Source of the DNA: Nymphaea colorata
Lineage: Eukaryota > Streptophyta > Magnoliopsida > Nymphaeales > Nymphaeaceae
DNA: 25,531 nucleotides
Assembly: GCF_008831285.2 (NCBI RefSeq)
Contig: NW_022205117.1
Location: 1 to 25,531 of the forward strand
Reading direction: 5' to 3'
Shown: in pieces, positions 9,461 to 19,300 of the stretch
Numbering within the stretch: the first letter of the stretch is position 1
Layout: every line of letters begins with the position of its first letter
Translations under genes and position numbers: made by a program
The notes under the pieces: generated by a model
The model's database searches: none
What the model was told of the DNA's origin: nothing
Seen by the model: only the letters and a program-made list of their open reading frames with translations

Positions 9461-10406
9461 ATGGCCAGTCCTGCCAAACTCTTCTCCTGTGTCGAAGCAG
9501 ACGAGATCTGCAAAAGCCCGCTCAACCTCTCCCCCGCCAAACACCAATACTCCTTCAGCAAGAGCGACAGATTCAAAGTCAATAAGCCATAGTACCAAAA
9601 TCACCACTCAGCTGTGATAATATCTATGACCTTCCCAGCATGCGCATGACTCGCAAAACAAGTACCCCCTAGTTGATGTAGGCCTCGGCTTCGGTAAAAA
9701 GACCGACCTTGACTACGGCAAGCATCGCCACAACATCACGCCCTCCCCAGACAACTATAAAATTGACAGCTTTGTTGACCTGAATGCCACCCACCAGCGC
9801 GGAATGTCCGCCCACATCGGCCGCGAGGTAGCCCTCCCCTCATCAAGCTAACCGCACCCCGCAGCTATATCGAGTTAGACCGCATCAAATTCCCTGGGCC
9901 TGGCCGGTACGACTAATTCCGCTACAACTAGACTCCTAAGTGGAGCATGAGGCCAATCACTAACCCTGAGCGTAAGTTCTCTTCGATCTAGTCTTCGATA
10001 AGACGACGCAGGTGATTGTTCCTGGTCCAGGCGCCTACGTTTTCAACCAATAGCTAAACCCGAAGGGAAAATACTACGCCTCCAAATACCGCAGCTCCGG
10101 ATCTAAGGTGTGGAACCCGCCCACCTCCCAGAGATTCTACAAATCGAGCACCGATGCTCCCGGATCAGGCAACTACTTCCCACAGAATGACATGAGCGAC
10201 TCGGGAAAATACGTCTTGTCCACCAACAAAGGACAAGGAAGAAGAAGATTGGATCAAGAGTTCCGAGGGTCCTTCGTGAACGTCCCCGCCAAGATCACCA
10301 AGAGTACTAGTTATGGGAAGTAGCTCCGGGACCAGGCTCATACCGCCTCCCCTCCGAGTTCGGACAGTACGACCAGCTGGCAGTCTCCAAGAGCCAGCTC
10401 GAATGA
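9461..10406 (+). CDS. PGPG-repeat (SHIPPO/ODF3-like) axonemal protein
   Basis: Protein of 281 residues, ATG at 9461 to TGA at 10404-10406, with five 20-nt introns. Spliced, it carries the diagnostic repeats FPGPGRYDE, VPGPGAYVF and TPGPGSYRL, a variant DAPGSGNYFP, and the block YDLPSMRMTRKTSLGFGKKTD seen in outer-dense-fibre/CIMAP-type proteins. Family members lie on or inside ciliary microtubules, so a structural role in the cilium is likely. Without splicing, the gene breaks into pieces; every one of its introns starts GTA and is 20 nt. In-frame TAA/TAG code for Glu (e.g. RYDEFRYNE). Confidence 0.9.
9592..9611 (+). other. Intron 1, 20 nt, PGPG-repeat gene
   Basis: gtaccaaaatcaccactcag. Splits the Tyr codon TA/C and joins FKVNKP to YCDNIYDLPS. 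Confidence 0.92.
9662..9681 (+). other. Intron 2, 20 nt, PGPG-repeat gene
   Basis: gtaccccctagttgatgtag. Joins RMTRKT to SLGFGKKTD. Confidence 0.92.
9828..9847 (+). other. Intron 3, 20 nt, PGPG-repeat gene
   Basis: gtagccctcccctcatcaag. Phase 0, joins AHIGRE to LTAPRSY. Confidence 0.9.
9972..9991 (+). other. Intron 4, 20 nt, PGPG-repeat gene
   Basis: gtaagttctcttcgatctag. Joins RPITNPE to LFDKTTQVIVPGPG. Confidence 0.92.
10304..10323 (+). other. Intron 5, 20 nt, PGPG-repeat gene
   Basis: gtactagttatgggaagtag. Joins VPAKITK to TPGPGSYRLPS. Confidence 0.92.
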
Positions 10407-10679
10407 CCTACCTTCTATTTTGCCTAATCATAACATCACATCCCCCCTGCCCTCCCCTCCCCATCCCTTCCCTCCCCGCCCTCCCTATCCAACGCGAATA
10501 CCGTGGAACTTCTCCAGGTTATTTCGAGGACTATGTTCCAATTTGGCCCACGGAGGAGGCAGGAGGTCGGTGGGTGTGTATTTTGCGTATTTGAGTGTAT
10601 GGGTGGTGGGGGAAGGGGGGGAGGGGGGGCGGTTCATTTGATGCTTGGGGTGAGTTGGTGGAATTAATTACATTATATG
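10407..10679 (+). other. Intergenic region with a C-rich tract followed by a G-rich tract
   Basis: The gap between the PGPG-repeat stop and the kinase start. Bases 10441-10490 are almost pure pyrimidine with many runs of three or more C. Bases 10598-10631 are G-rich with runs of 5, 7 and 7 G. The second could form a G-quadruplex on the plus strand, the first on the minus strand. It should act as 3' end of one gene and promoter/5' UTR of the kinase. No coding gene is supported here. Confidence 0.55.
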
Positions 10680-11720
<1,041 letters not shown>

Positions 11721-12075
11721 CCTGCTGATGTATATGTTTCGCACTTTGCTTTGCAATCGCTACCCACTTCCCCCATTATACGCCATTACACGCATCGGAC
11801 AGCCACCCACAGAGAAATCCGCCCATCCACCCAAAAACGCATTTAAACGAAGCATATTCCAAGAATTATTTTAGAAATGAACGTAAAAATATATTGACAA
11901 TGCGAACGGCCATCGTTTCTTTTTCGATATTGTGCTGTAGCAATGGCCTGGAAACGCTGCCCACGAATAAGCCAATTTGCACTAAAATCCTGAAGAGAAG
12001 ATAAAAGTGCAACTGCCAGGGGTGGGTTATATTCGATTGGCTATCGGTTTGAATTGTATTTGATTAACATATCTA
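11721..12075. other. Intergenic, nothing recognised
   Basis: A 355-bp gap between two plus-strand genes. It is AT-rich in the middle and carries no open frame with coding character, RNA gene or repeat that I can see. It should contain the kinase 3' end and the promoter of the next gene. Confidence 0.5.
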
Positions 12076-12633
12076 ATGGGAGCGTCATCCATGGAGAAAG
12101 TGAAGAAGATCCCCATCGGGCTTTCCCCCGAGGATCGCGCAGAAAGACTGATAATCTACGACCAGTTCGACATGAACAGAAACGGCTATCTCAGCTTGGC
12201 AGAAATCGACAAGGGAATTCGCGATGTCCTCGAACTGCCGGAACTCTTCGATGTCAAGCCAGTCATCATCAGGGCCTACACAGCCTCCAAGGACAAGATC
12301 AAATCCAAGCACACCTTTGGAGATGACTACGTATCGAAGGCTGAGTTCAGATATCTCCTCATCTACCTCAAGCAGTACTATTATCTGTGGCTTGCCTTCG
12401 ACAGACTGGACACAAGCGACGAGCGCAGACTCAGCGAGGAGGAATTTGTGAAAGGAAAGCCCATTCTGAAGAGCTGGGGAATCAGGGTTAAGGATCCCCA
12501 TGCCACCTTCCAGCATCTTCTCTAGAAGTACAACGCCACTGCTCATCTCACCTTCACCGATTTCTGCGATTGGGCATGCCTGGAACACATGAAACAGCAC
12601 CCCGACTCCGAAGGCCACGAAGATCTTGATTGA
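12076..12633 (+). CDS. Calflagin-like, N-myristoylated EF-hand protein
   Basis: Intronless, 185 residues, ATG at 12076 to TGA at 12631-12633. The N-terminus MGASS is a myristoylation signal. EF-hand loops: D32-MNRNGYLSLA-E43 (canonical) and D112-TSDERRLSEE-E123; a third, poorer one lies near KYNATAHLTFTDF. The block EFRYLLIYLKQYYYLWLAFD and KPILKSWGIRVKDPHATF match flagellar calcium-binding proteins (calflagin/FCaBP) of protists, which attach to the flagellar membrane through acyl groups in a Ca2+-dependent way. A ciliary-membrane Ca2+ sensor is therefore likely. One TAG in the C-terminal part reads as Glu. Confidence 0.88.
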
Positions 12634-12827
12634 TTCATGATTATCCATTATCCCCATCAACTAAAGTGCAACTTACGATCGTCAGCATAGGCCCAATCCC
12701 AATAACACCTCTTCCCTTTATGCCATGAGCACTAATCGGGAGAAAAACTATCAAATTTAACTTCACAATAGGTGCCGTTACCTTTAATTGCTCATTACAT
12801 GGTGTAGGTGGAGGATAATGGGCAATA
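12634..12827. terminator. Convergent intergenic region
   Basis: A 194-bp gap between two stop codons facing each other. It must hold both 3' UTRs and cleavage/poly(A) sites. It is AT-rich with no gene visible. No specific signal can be named. Confidence 0.45.
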
Positions 12828-13871
12828 TCATTGAAGTGGGGAGGAGTGGAAGGGGTAGGCCTGTTGGAGAGAGAGGAGGAAGTTGAGGCGGTGGATGTCC
12901 TAGACGCACCGCACCAGGGTGTTGCTGCTCAGCTGCAGCTCCTTCAGCTTGAAGTTGTAGATCTCGCTGGGACGGCCCGTGCTCCACGCCAACTCGCACT
13001 CCTTGAGGAATGAGTGGCAGTGGCCGACCAGACTGACCAAATCACCACTCTACAAACCGCCAGCCTGCTACTCTATTCGACGCATCAGCTACGCACCTAC
13101 TGATCTAATGAGTGCAAGCTGCTGGCTAGGATTCATCGAATGGAAATCCTGGAACTTTAGGCAATGCTCTTGGTGCAGCAGCACATTTTCGGTGGGCAGG
13201 AACTTGAAACATCCGCTACAAATTTGAAACATCTATTATCCCTCCTCTCCCTCTTCGGTCTTATCCGGTATTTAGCTCATGGAGGGAGGGGGCAACTTAG
13301 GCATGTTACTTAGAAATTCTGGAAAATCTACGTAAGGTTACCCATTATTTTATTCTAAAACGATCCTTTCCTCACTCTAGATCCCCAAATCGCTGAACAG
13401 CCTGCGTCTGGGGGACCCGTTGGCCCGATCTGCCAGTCCTCCCTCAGGACTATCCGCGTTTTGGCCTTTGTAGGAGGAGATGGGCGGTTTGTTGTCTGCG
13501 GAGCTAGAGCCACACATGCTGCAGTTGCTGTTGTCCCCGTTTGCGCTCTCCTGTCGGTTGGTGCTTGCAGTGGTGAACAGCTTCAGATATTGCTTCTTCT
13601 AAGTCTTGAGGGAGGGCGAGCAGGAAAGGTCACCCAGCTGTCGTCCATTGCTCTCGTGGGGAGGGAGGGAAGAGGATTAGGGGGATTCGAGTGGGGATTG
13701 AGCGAAACTCTTGGCAGTTTTGTTGGCGATGGATGGCCTGTTGGAGGAGTGGGGGAGTTTGAGGGGGTGGAGGGTGGGCCTGGTGAGGGCGGGGATGTTG
13801 GGCCGGATGCGAATGGGGTGGAGCTGCCACTTCTGCTGAGTTTTGGCGAGAGGAGAGGGGTGTTGCGCCAT
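12828..13871 (-). CDS. C2HC zinc-finger protein with disordered N-terminus
   Basis: Intronless, 347 residues, ATG at 13871 to TGA at 12828-12830, with a dozen TAA/TAG as Glu; it is invisible under the standard code. Residues 1-150 are Pro/Ser/His-rich and disordered. Around residue 205 the motif ICSGCFKFLPTENVLLHQEH is completed by Cys, giving C-x2-C-x11-H-x3-C, as in ZC2HC1-type single fingers. The C-terminal 120 residues are helical (MRRIEEQAGG, SFLKECELAW, YNFKLKELQLSSNTL). The zinc site is clear but the role is not known. Confidence 0.82.
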
Positions 13872-14165
13872 GCTGAACTCGATGATTTGATTTAATTGTA
13901 TAATGCATCGAAATTAAATCAGGAAAAGCAACATGAGCATTCCCAGCTTACATAATTGCTAAACTGATATAGATAAGCTCCGTTGGAAATTTAAAAAAAA
14001 TAATCAAATTTACAATTCTCCAGTTTCTTTGCAATCGATACGCAATCTTCCACTATTATTCAAAGAAAAGCTTGAAGTTGCCTTTGATTCATGTTCCTTC
14101 CTCGGATCTCTGCGAGGGTGGGGTGATGATGGAATTTTGATAATTATTGCAATAACTACACCACC
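13872..14165. promoter_or_regulatory. Divergent intergenic region
   Basis: A 294-bp AT-rich gap between two start codons pointing apart, so it should contain both promoters. It includes a run of eight A at 13992-13999. No further element is recognisable. Confidence 0.45.
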
Positions 14166-14704
14166 ATGGATCTGTACATCCGTGCCGACTGGACCAGCCA
14201 CTCCCAATACCACATCGACTTCGCCCGCGGCTCCATCATCCACTCCAGGGCAGCCAGCCGAGGCCAGACCAACCGCCTCTTCAAGGAGCACGAACTCGGA
14301 GGATCCCTCAAGCACCTCTCCTACCCGCAAGCCGCCACCTTCTTCAAGAAAAATCGTACCGCAGAACTCTACCTGCAGTACCTGCGCGCACTGTACCCCT
14401 CCCGTCACTTAGAGCGCTCAACTAGGTGGAACGCGTGGCCCTGCAGGCCACTCCCTCCTTCATCAAGAACCACCGGCGGGTGTTCGAGCGGGCAGCCAAT
14501 ACTCTAGACTACCCGATTGCGCAGAACACGACGGTGGGATTCGTGCGTAGCGCGCTGGACAGGCAAAAGTTGGTGGACTACATGACGAGGCTGACCGGCG
14601 AGTCGATCAGGTTCGGCCAGGTGGCGCAGGCGAGCGAGGATAAGCAACGCAGGAAAGAGATCGTGGTGGAACAACTGCGCCAGATCGCCTTCGCCAAACA
14701 GTGA
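14166..14704 (+). CDS. Conserved-looking protein of unknown family
   Basis: Protein of 172 residues, ATG at 14166 to TGA at 14702-14704, with one 20-nt intron at 14393-14412. The N-terminal part (MDLYIRADWTSHSQYHIDFA) is polar and aromatic. The rest is helical and basic: SYPQAATFFKKNRTAELYLQ, TPSFIKNHRRVFERAANTLD, SALDRQKLVDYMTRLTGESI and a C-terminal helix EIVVEQLRQIAFAKQ. There is no signal peptide, membrane segment or catalytic motif. The composition would suit a small microtubule- or nucleic-acid-associated protein, but I do not recognise it. Confidence 0.85.
14393..14412 (+). other. Intron, 20 nt
   Basis: gtacccctcccgtcacttag. Joins LYLQYLRAL to ALNEVERVALQ. A later AG (22-nt form) would break the frame. 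Confidence 0.9.
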
Positions 14705-14788
14705 TACGCACTATTAATCATACAACAGATAGCAGCATTAGCAAACAACTAATAAACAGTCTGCGTCATTGACTAAGCGTATGCAACA

Positions 14789-16248
14789 TCATCTCCTGAC
14801 AACTCTATCAATGAAGGAAGTGGCCATGTCGAGAGCCTAGACAGGGCGATCCATGGGCACCAGATGGCCTGCATTGTTGACGATCCTGAACTCCAGCAGT
14901 CCTGCGCTCTTCATGGCTCCCACCACTTTCCCATTGATCTTCCAGGGAGTGAACAGCTTGGTTCTGAACTCCTCAGACTGGGTGAAGTGGATGCGGTCCA
15001 CCCACTTCATGGTCCCTGGGCTTTGCACAATCAAATCGTCCTGGCCGTTGTAGATGAGCACTGGAAGGCCCTTGTAGAGCAGCTCCTCCACCAGGTTGAT
15101 CTCGTTCTTCATGAAGTCAGTGTAGAGGCCCTCGTAGACCTTGTCCGATTGGCTGTCGTAGACGATCTCGGGATTGAGCTTGTAGATGTCCTTGAGGATG
15201 GAGGGATCGCGGAAGTAGGGCTGCAAGAGCTCTGAAGTTAGGAGGGAATTACCGTCGTAGTCTCCGTCGATCTTGATGTCGTAGACGTTGATGTCTCCCG
15301 CCTTTTCGACGATGTAGTCGATGGCGTTGTCGAAGTCCAGGTGGAGAGCATCGTGGTCTCCGAGAAGGGCGTGTCTGGAGCCGTTGATCAGGATCTTCTA
15401 GAGGCGCATTCTCTCCTGGAAGTCAAGGAGACCCATATGATAAGCATAGGTTCCCACTTCTGACATGATTTCATAGGGGAAGGTGAAGCCATCTCCGATA
15501 GCCAATCCCTTCAAGCCAGTTAGGAATCCCCCTTCCTCTTTTGCCTTCACGATTTTGCGAGCAATGGCCGGCGCGTACTTGCCGCCGTAGCTTTATCCGA
15601 AGATGACGAGGGGACTGGAGGGAGGAATGGAGAAGTTGATCTGACTGAAGCACCCCTTTCCGTTGTAAAGCTCATAGAGAGCGCGGTAGAAATCAGCAGC
15701 CACCTCTACATAGCCTATAATCTACCATCGAGGGATTTGACGAAGGCGGAGTCGGATTCAGCGTAACTGAGTCCTGTTCCGACTGGCTGGTCGATGAAGA
15801 GGAGGTTGTACTTGTTGGCCCATGTGTAGTTGTTATTCCTGATGGTCGTATCGAATTGCTTGAAAAGCTGAAGAGGACCGATCTCCTGCAGGTTGCCGAT
15901 CTGCGAGGAGGATCCAGGGCCTCCGTTGAGCCAAAGCACGGTGGGGTAGTTGCGCAGTTGCGATTCGGATCTCACATCCTTTTGTCCGTAGAAGAGGAAG
16001 GCGAGGGCGGAGTTGCCCTTTCCGACTGTCAGGTACCCGCTGGCCACGATGCCGCTGTAGTTATACACCTTGGAGAGGTCCACCCGGTTGCACGAGGTCT
16101 CGATGACAGGGCCATTCTCTGCGGACTTGAATCCCTACTGTTGGGCTCCAGCGAATCGCTCCTTGGCCATTTTTGAGGTGTAGAGGGATAGGGCGGGTAG
16201 TATGAGGAGTGCTGCAAGCAGCAACCACCGCAATGATCGGATTGCCAT
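14789..16248 (-). CDS. Secreted/lysosomal serine carboxypeptidase, family S10
   Basis: Protein of 479 residues, ATG at 16248 to TGA at 14789-14791, one 20-nt intron at 15706-15725. A signal peptide is clear (MAIRSLRWLLLAALLILPAL). The oxyanion block LWLNGGPGSSS and the active-site motif FGESYGGKYAPAIA (Ser213) are intact, as are the catalytic Asp397 in YNGQDD and His455 in NAGHLVPMDRP. The Glu of GESYGG is encoded by TAA at 15593-15595. It removes C-terminal residues from peptides at acid pH and should act in food vacuoles or lysosomes, or be secreted. The length is normal for the family (400-500). Confidence 0.97.
15706..15725 (-). other. Intron, 20 nt, carboxypeptidase
   Basis: Minus-strand gtagattataggctatgtag. 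Joins FVKSLD to EVAADFYRALYELYNG. Confidence 0.95.
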
Positions 16249-16345
16249 TGATATATAGATTTATGATTATAGATAGGCATCAATTGATGCAGAAATAATA
16301 ATATCTTGAGAAAGAGGGAGAGATTGTGCGAAAAGAATGGAGGGA

Positions 16346-19300
16346 TCAAAGCTATTGCGGATCGTCGAAGATGTATAGAGTGTCCTCTTTCTTGGGCTTG
16401 GAACGGAAGGGACTCTTGGAGCTGGAAATGTCCTCGTCCAGGCCATTGAAGACGAGATCTTGGCTAAAGACTGTGCTACTCATGCCGGTTTCATGCGTCT
16501 TGGTGCTTTCGTAGATGTTGTTGTTTCGCTTCTTGATGGTGCGGTTCAGCTTCTCTTGCGTCTCCATCAGGTTGGTCAATTTTTGGATCTCCTTCACCTT
16601 CACCATTGCTACTGGTGTCTGTACTCCCGAATGTGGATGAACAGATCCATGAACAAGGCAACCACCACCAAGATAGAAGGGATAAAACCGAAAGCAAGGA
16701 CTTGGAGAGGAGGACCAGAGCGAGAAGGGCAACGTTGAGCAAGATTTGGTTGGTAAGCCAGATATGGGGGTGCAGTTTAGCAGCCTTCTTGATGGTGTAC
16801 TCTGCAATAATGAAGATGGCCTAAACTCCGAGGGCGATGGGGATGAGATAGACGGGAGACACGTAGAGGAGAGAGAGAAGAGTGGTCTTCACCATGACTC
16901 GCACCTTGTTGATGCGGTGGATGCTGCCCACTGCCATCCACAGGTTCACCACCCCGACCACCACGAACAGCAGGATGCCGATTATGTAGAAGAGGGAGTT
17001 AGAGGTGAAGTAGTTTAGGTTGTTGTAGTAGGCACCCTGGATGCTCATACTGCCAGCCATTATCAAACCAACCTAGAAGAAATTGTAAAAGAAAATACCC
17101 ACCACCTTCAAACCTTCCCTTCTCTGCGGAGCAAGGATGGCTATAGCAGCCATGATTAGGATTAAAGCGACAACCAGACACAAAGCGCTGAGGTATGTAC
17201 TGGCGATGGTCATGTTGGCGTAGAAGAGCAGGTATGAGTTGGGAGATAGATCGGGAGAAGCAGCAAGGTCGGAGGTGACGAGGTTCAGCCACGGGAGGTC
17301 TGGCGTGAGGAAGCCGTAGCAATAGTCGATATACTCCATGTAGGCAAGACTGAAGATGACTCCACCGCATCGCAGCACAAACACGTGGGAAATGATTTCC
17401 CTTGGTCGTCGCTCTGGGGGACGCTGATGGCTGCCTTCACGAAGTAGATGACCAGCATCAGCAGGGTGACCACTAGGCCGAAGTAGTGGTAGTTGTAGGG
17501 CAGCTGGGTGTAGACGCTGCGGATGAAGCTGGGGTTGGTTGCGGGGTTGGAGAGGGAGAGCGACCCCATGTGGTCGGAACTGGGCAGGATCGACTGGATG
17601 GCCGGTTCGGTCATGTCAGCTGGAATGGTAGTTGAGATTGATGTTAGAGCTCAGCAAGCGGTGGGGAGACGGCTTTTACTAATCGGAAAGCATCCTAGCA
17701 GCAGGCATGGGCCGGTAGAGAGTATTGAAGTTGGCGCCAAGTGGATTGTTGGTGATGAAGACCAGCTCAAATTACCCCACCCATCTATAGTTGTATATGG
17801 TCAAACTCATCGAACTGTTGCTGCCCACCATGGTGATGGTGGAACTTTGCGTCAAATTGACAGCTGTCTGTGTGTTAAACGTTCCCTTCACGATCAGCCG
17901 GTGCTTAAGGTAGTTTTTATCGATGTATTCAGTCACCAGTCTCAACTAGCTGTAGGGCACCGTGGAGATGGTCTTCAGAGCAGTGCAAATGCCTCCACTC
18001 AGTCCGTAGTTTCCCAAGCAAGCCTTGCACGATCCTGCAGCCGAACAAGAAATGCAGCCAGTTAGGGTCGAATTGCAAAGATAGCACAGGTTGTCAGCCG
18101 AGTTCAGGTAGTAAGAATCACTGCAGAGGGTGCAGGCTGTGGCGCTGGAACAGTCAAGACAACCGGTAATGCACCACAGGAATGACAGTACTGGCGGCAG
18201 CGTAGTACCCGCTTTGGCAAGAAAGACAGACAGTGGTGGAGGTGCAGTAGAGACAGCCGGGCAGGAAGGCGATGCAAGTGGCGCATGATGTTACGTTCAT
18301 TGTGTAGCCTCCCTGGCAGACAGTGCAAGAAGTAGCTGAGCACTCCGCGCATCCCTTGAAGAGGTAGAAGCAGGATTGGCAGGTGAAGTTGGCTGCTAAA
18401 TAGGACCCTACCATGCACTTGAGGCAATGGGTTGAGGTGAGGCAGTTGAGACAGCCAGTCATGCTCAAGCCGCAACTGTAGCAGGCGTTGGAACTGAGAT
18501 AGTAAAGGCTGGAGCAGGTCACGCACTGAGTGGGTATGACTGCGTTGCAAATCTCGCATCCGTTGACTTGGCAAATGGAACATGTGTACTGGCAGTAAGG
18601 TAGTAGCCGGATTGGCATTGCAACATTGGCTGGAATTGCATAAGACACACCCTGCGATTTGAGTGCTGCATTGCCTGCAATTTCCACTGCTGTTGAAATA
18701 GTATCCGGATAGGCAGTTGATGCAATTGGTGGAGTTGGTGCATGTGATGCACATGACGTCAGCACACTGGGAGCAAGCATTGGTGGCTGTCTTGTAGTAG
18801 CCTGACTGGCAGGAGAGACACACAGAGGAAGTGTTGCACTGGCTGCATCCTGGCATCGTGTCGCATTTGGCGCAGCTGTTAGAACCATTTAGGTAGTATT
18901 GATCCATGCATGTGAGACAGACACTAGTTCCATTGCAGAACTGACATCCAGGCATCAAAGAATTGCAGGGAGAGCAGCTTGTTCCAGACACTATATACCC
19001 TTACGCGCACTCGGTGCAAACTGTAGTCGATGTGCAAACCTAGCATCCATTCATCAGTGTATCGCAATAGGTGCAAGAGCCTGTTTGGAAGAGATAGCCA
19101 GTGAGGCAAGCCTTGCAAGTGGTCCGTTGTAACAGGCAGAGCATCCCTAAGCGCAAAGCTGGCAAGTCAATCCCGACAAGTAGTAGGGATCCATGCAGTT
19201 TAGGCATGCACTGTTGTTGCAAGATTGGCAATTGCTGACTAATCCCGTGCAGGGACTGCAGGCTCCAGCGCTGGAATAGTAACCGAAGGAGCAAATGGAG

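Noticed and set aside
10313-10594. Frame containing YRGTSPGYFEDYVP after the PGPG-repeat gene, perhaps a further exon.
   Set aside because: No 20-nt GTA intron joins it to either neighbour, and the PGPG gene ends at a normal TGA after a final PGPG repeat.
13461-13895. Plus-strand Gly/Val-rich frame opposite the zinc-finger gene.
   Set aside because: It is the antisense of a Pro/Ser/His-rich N-terminal region; the minus strand is open for 347 codons with a zinc-finger motif.
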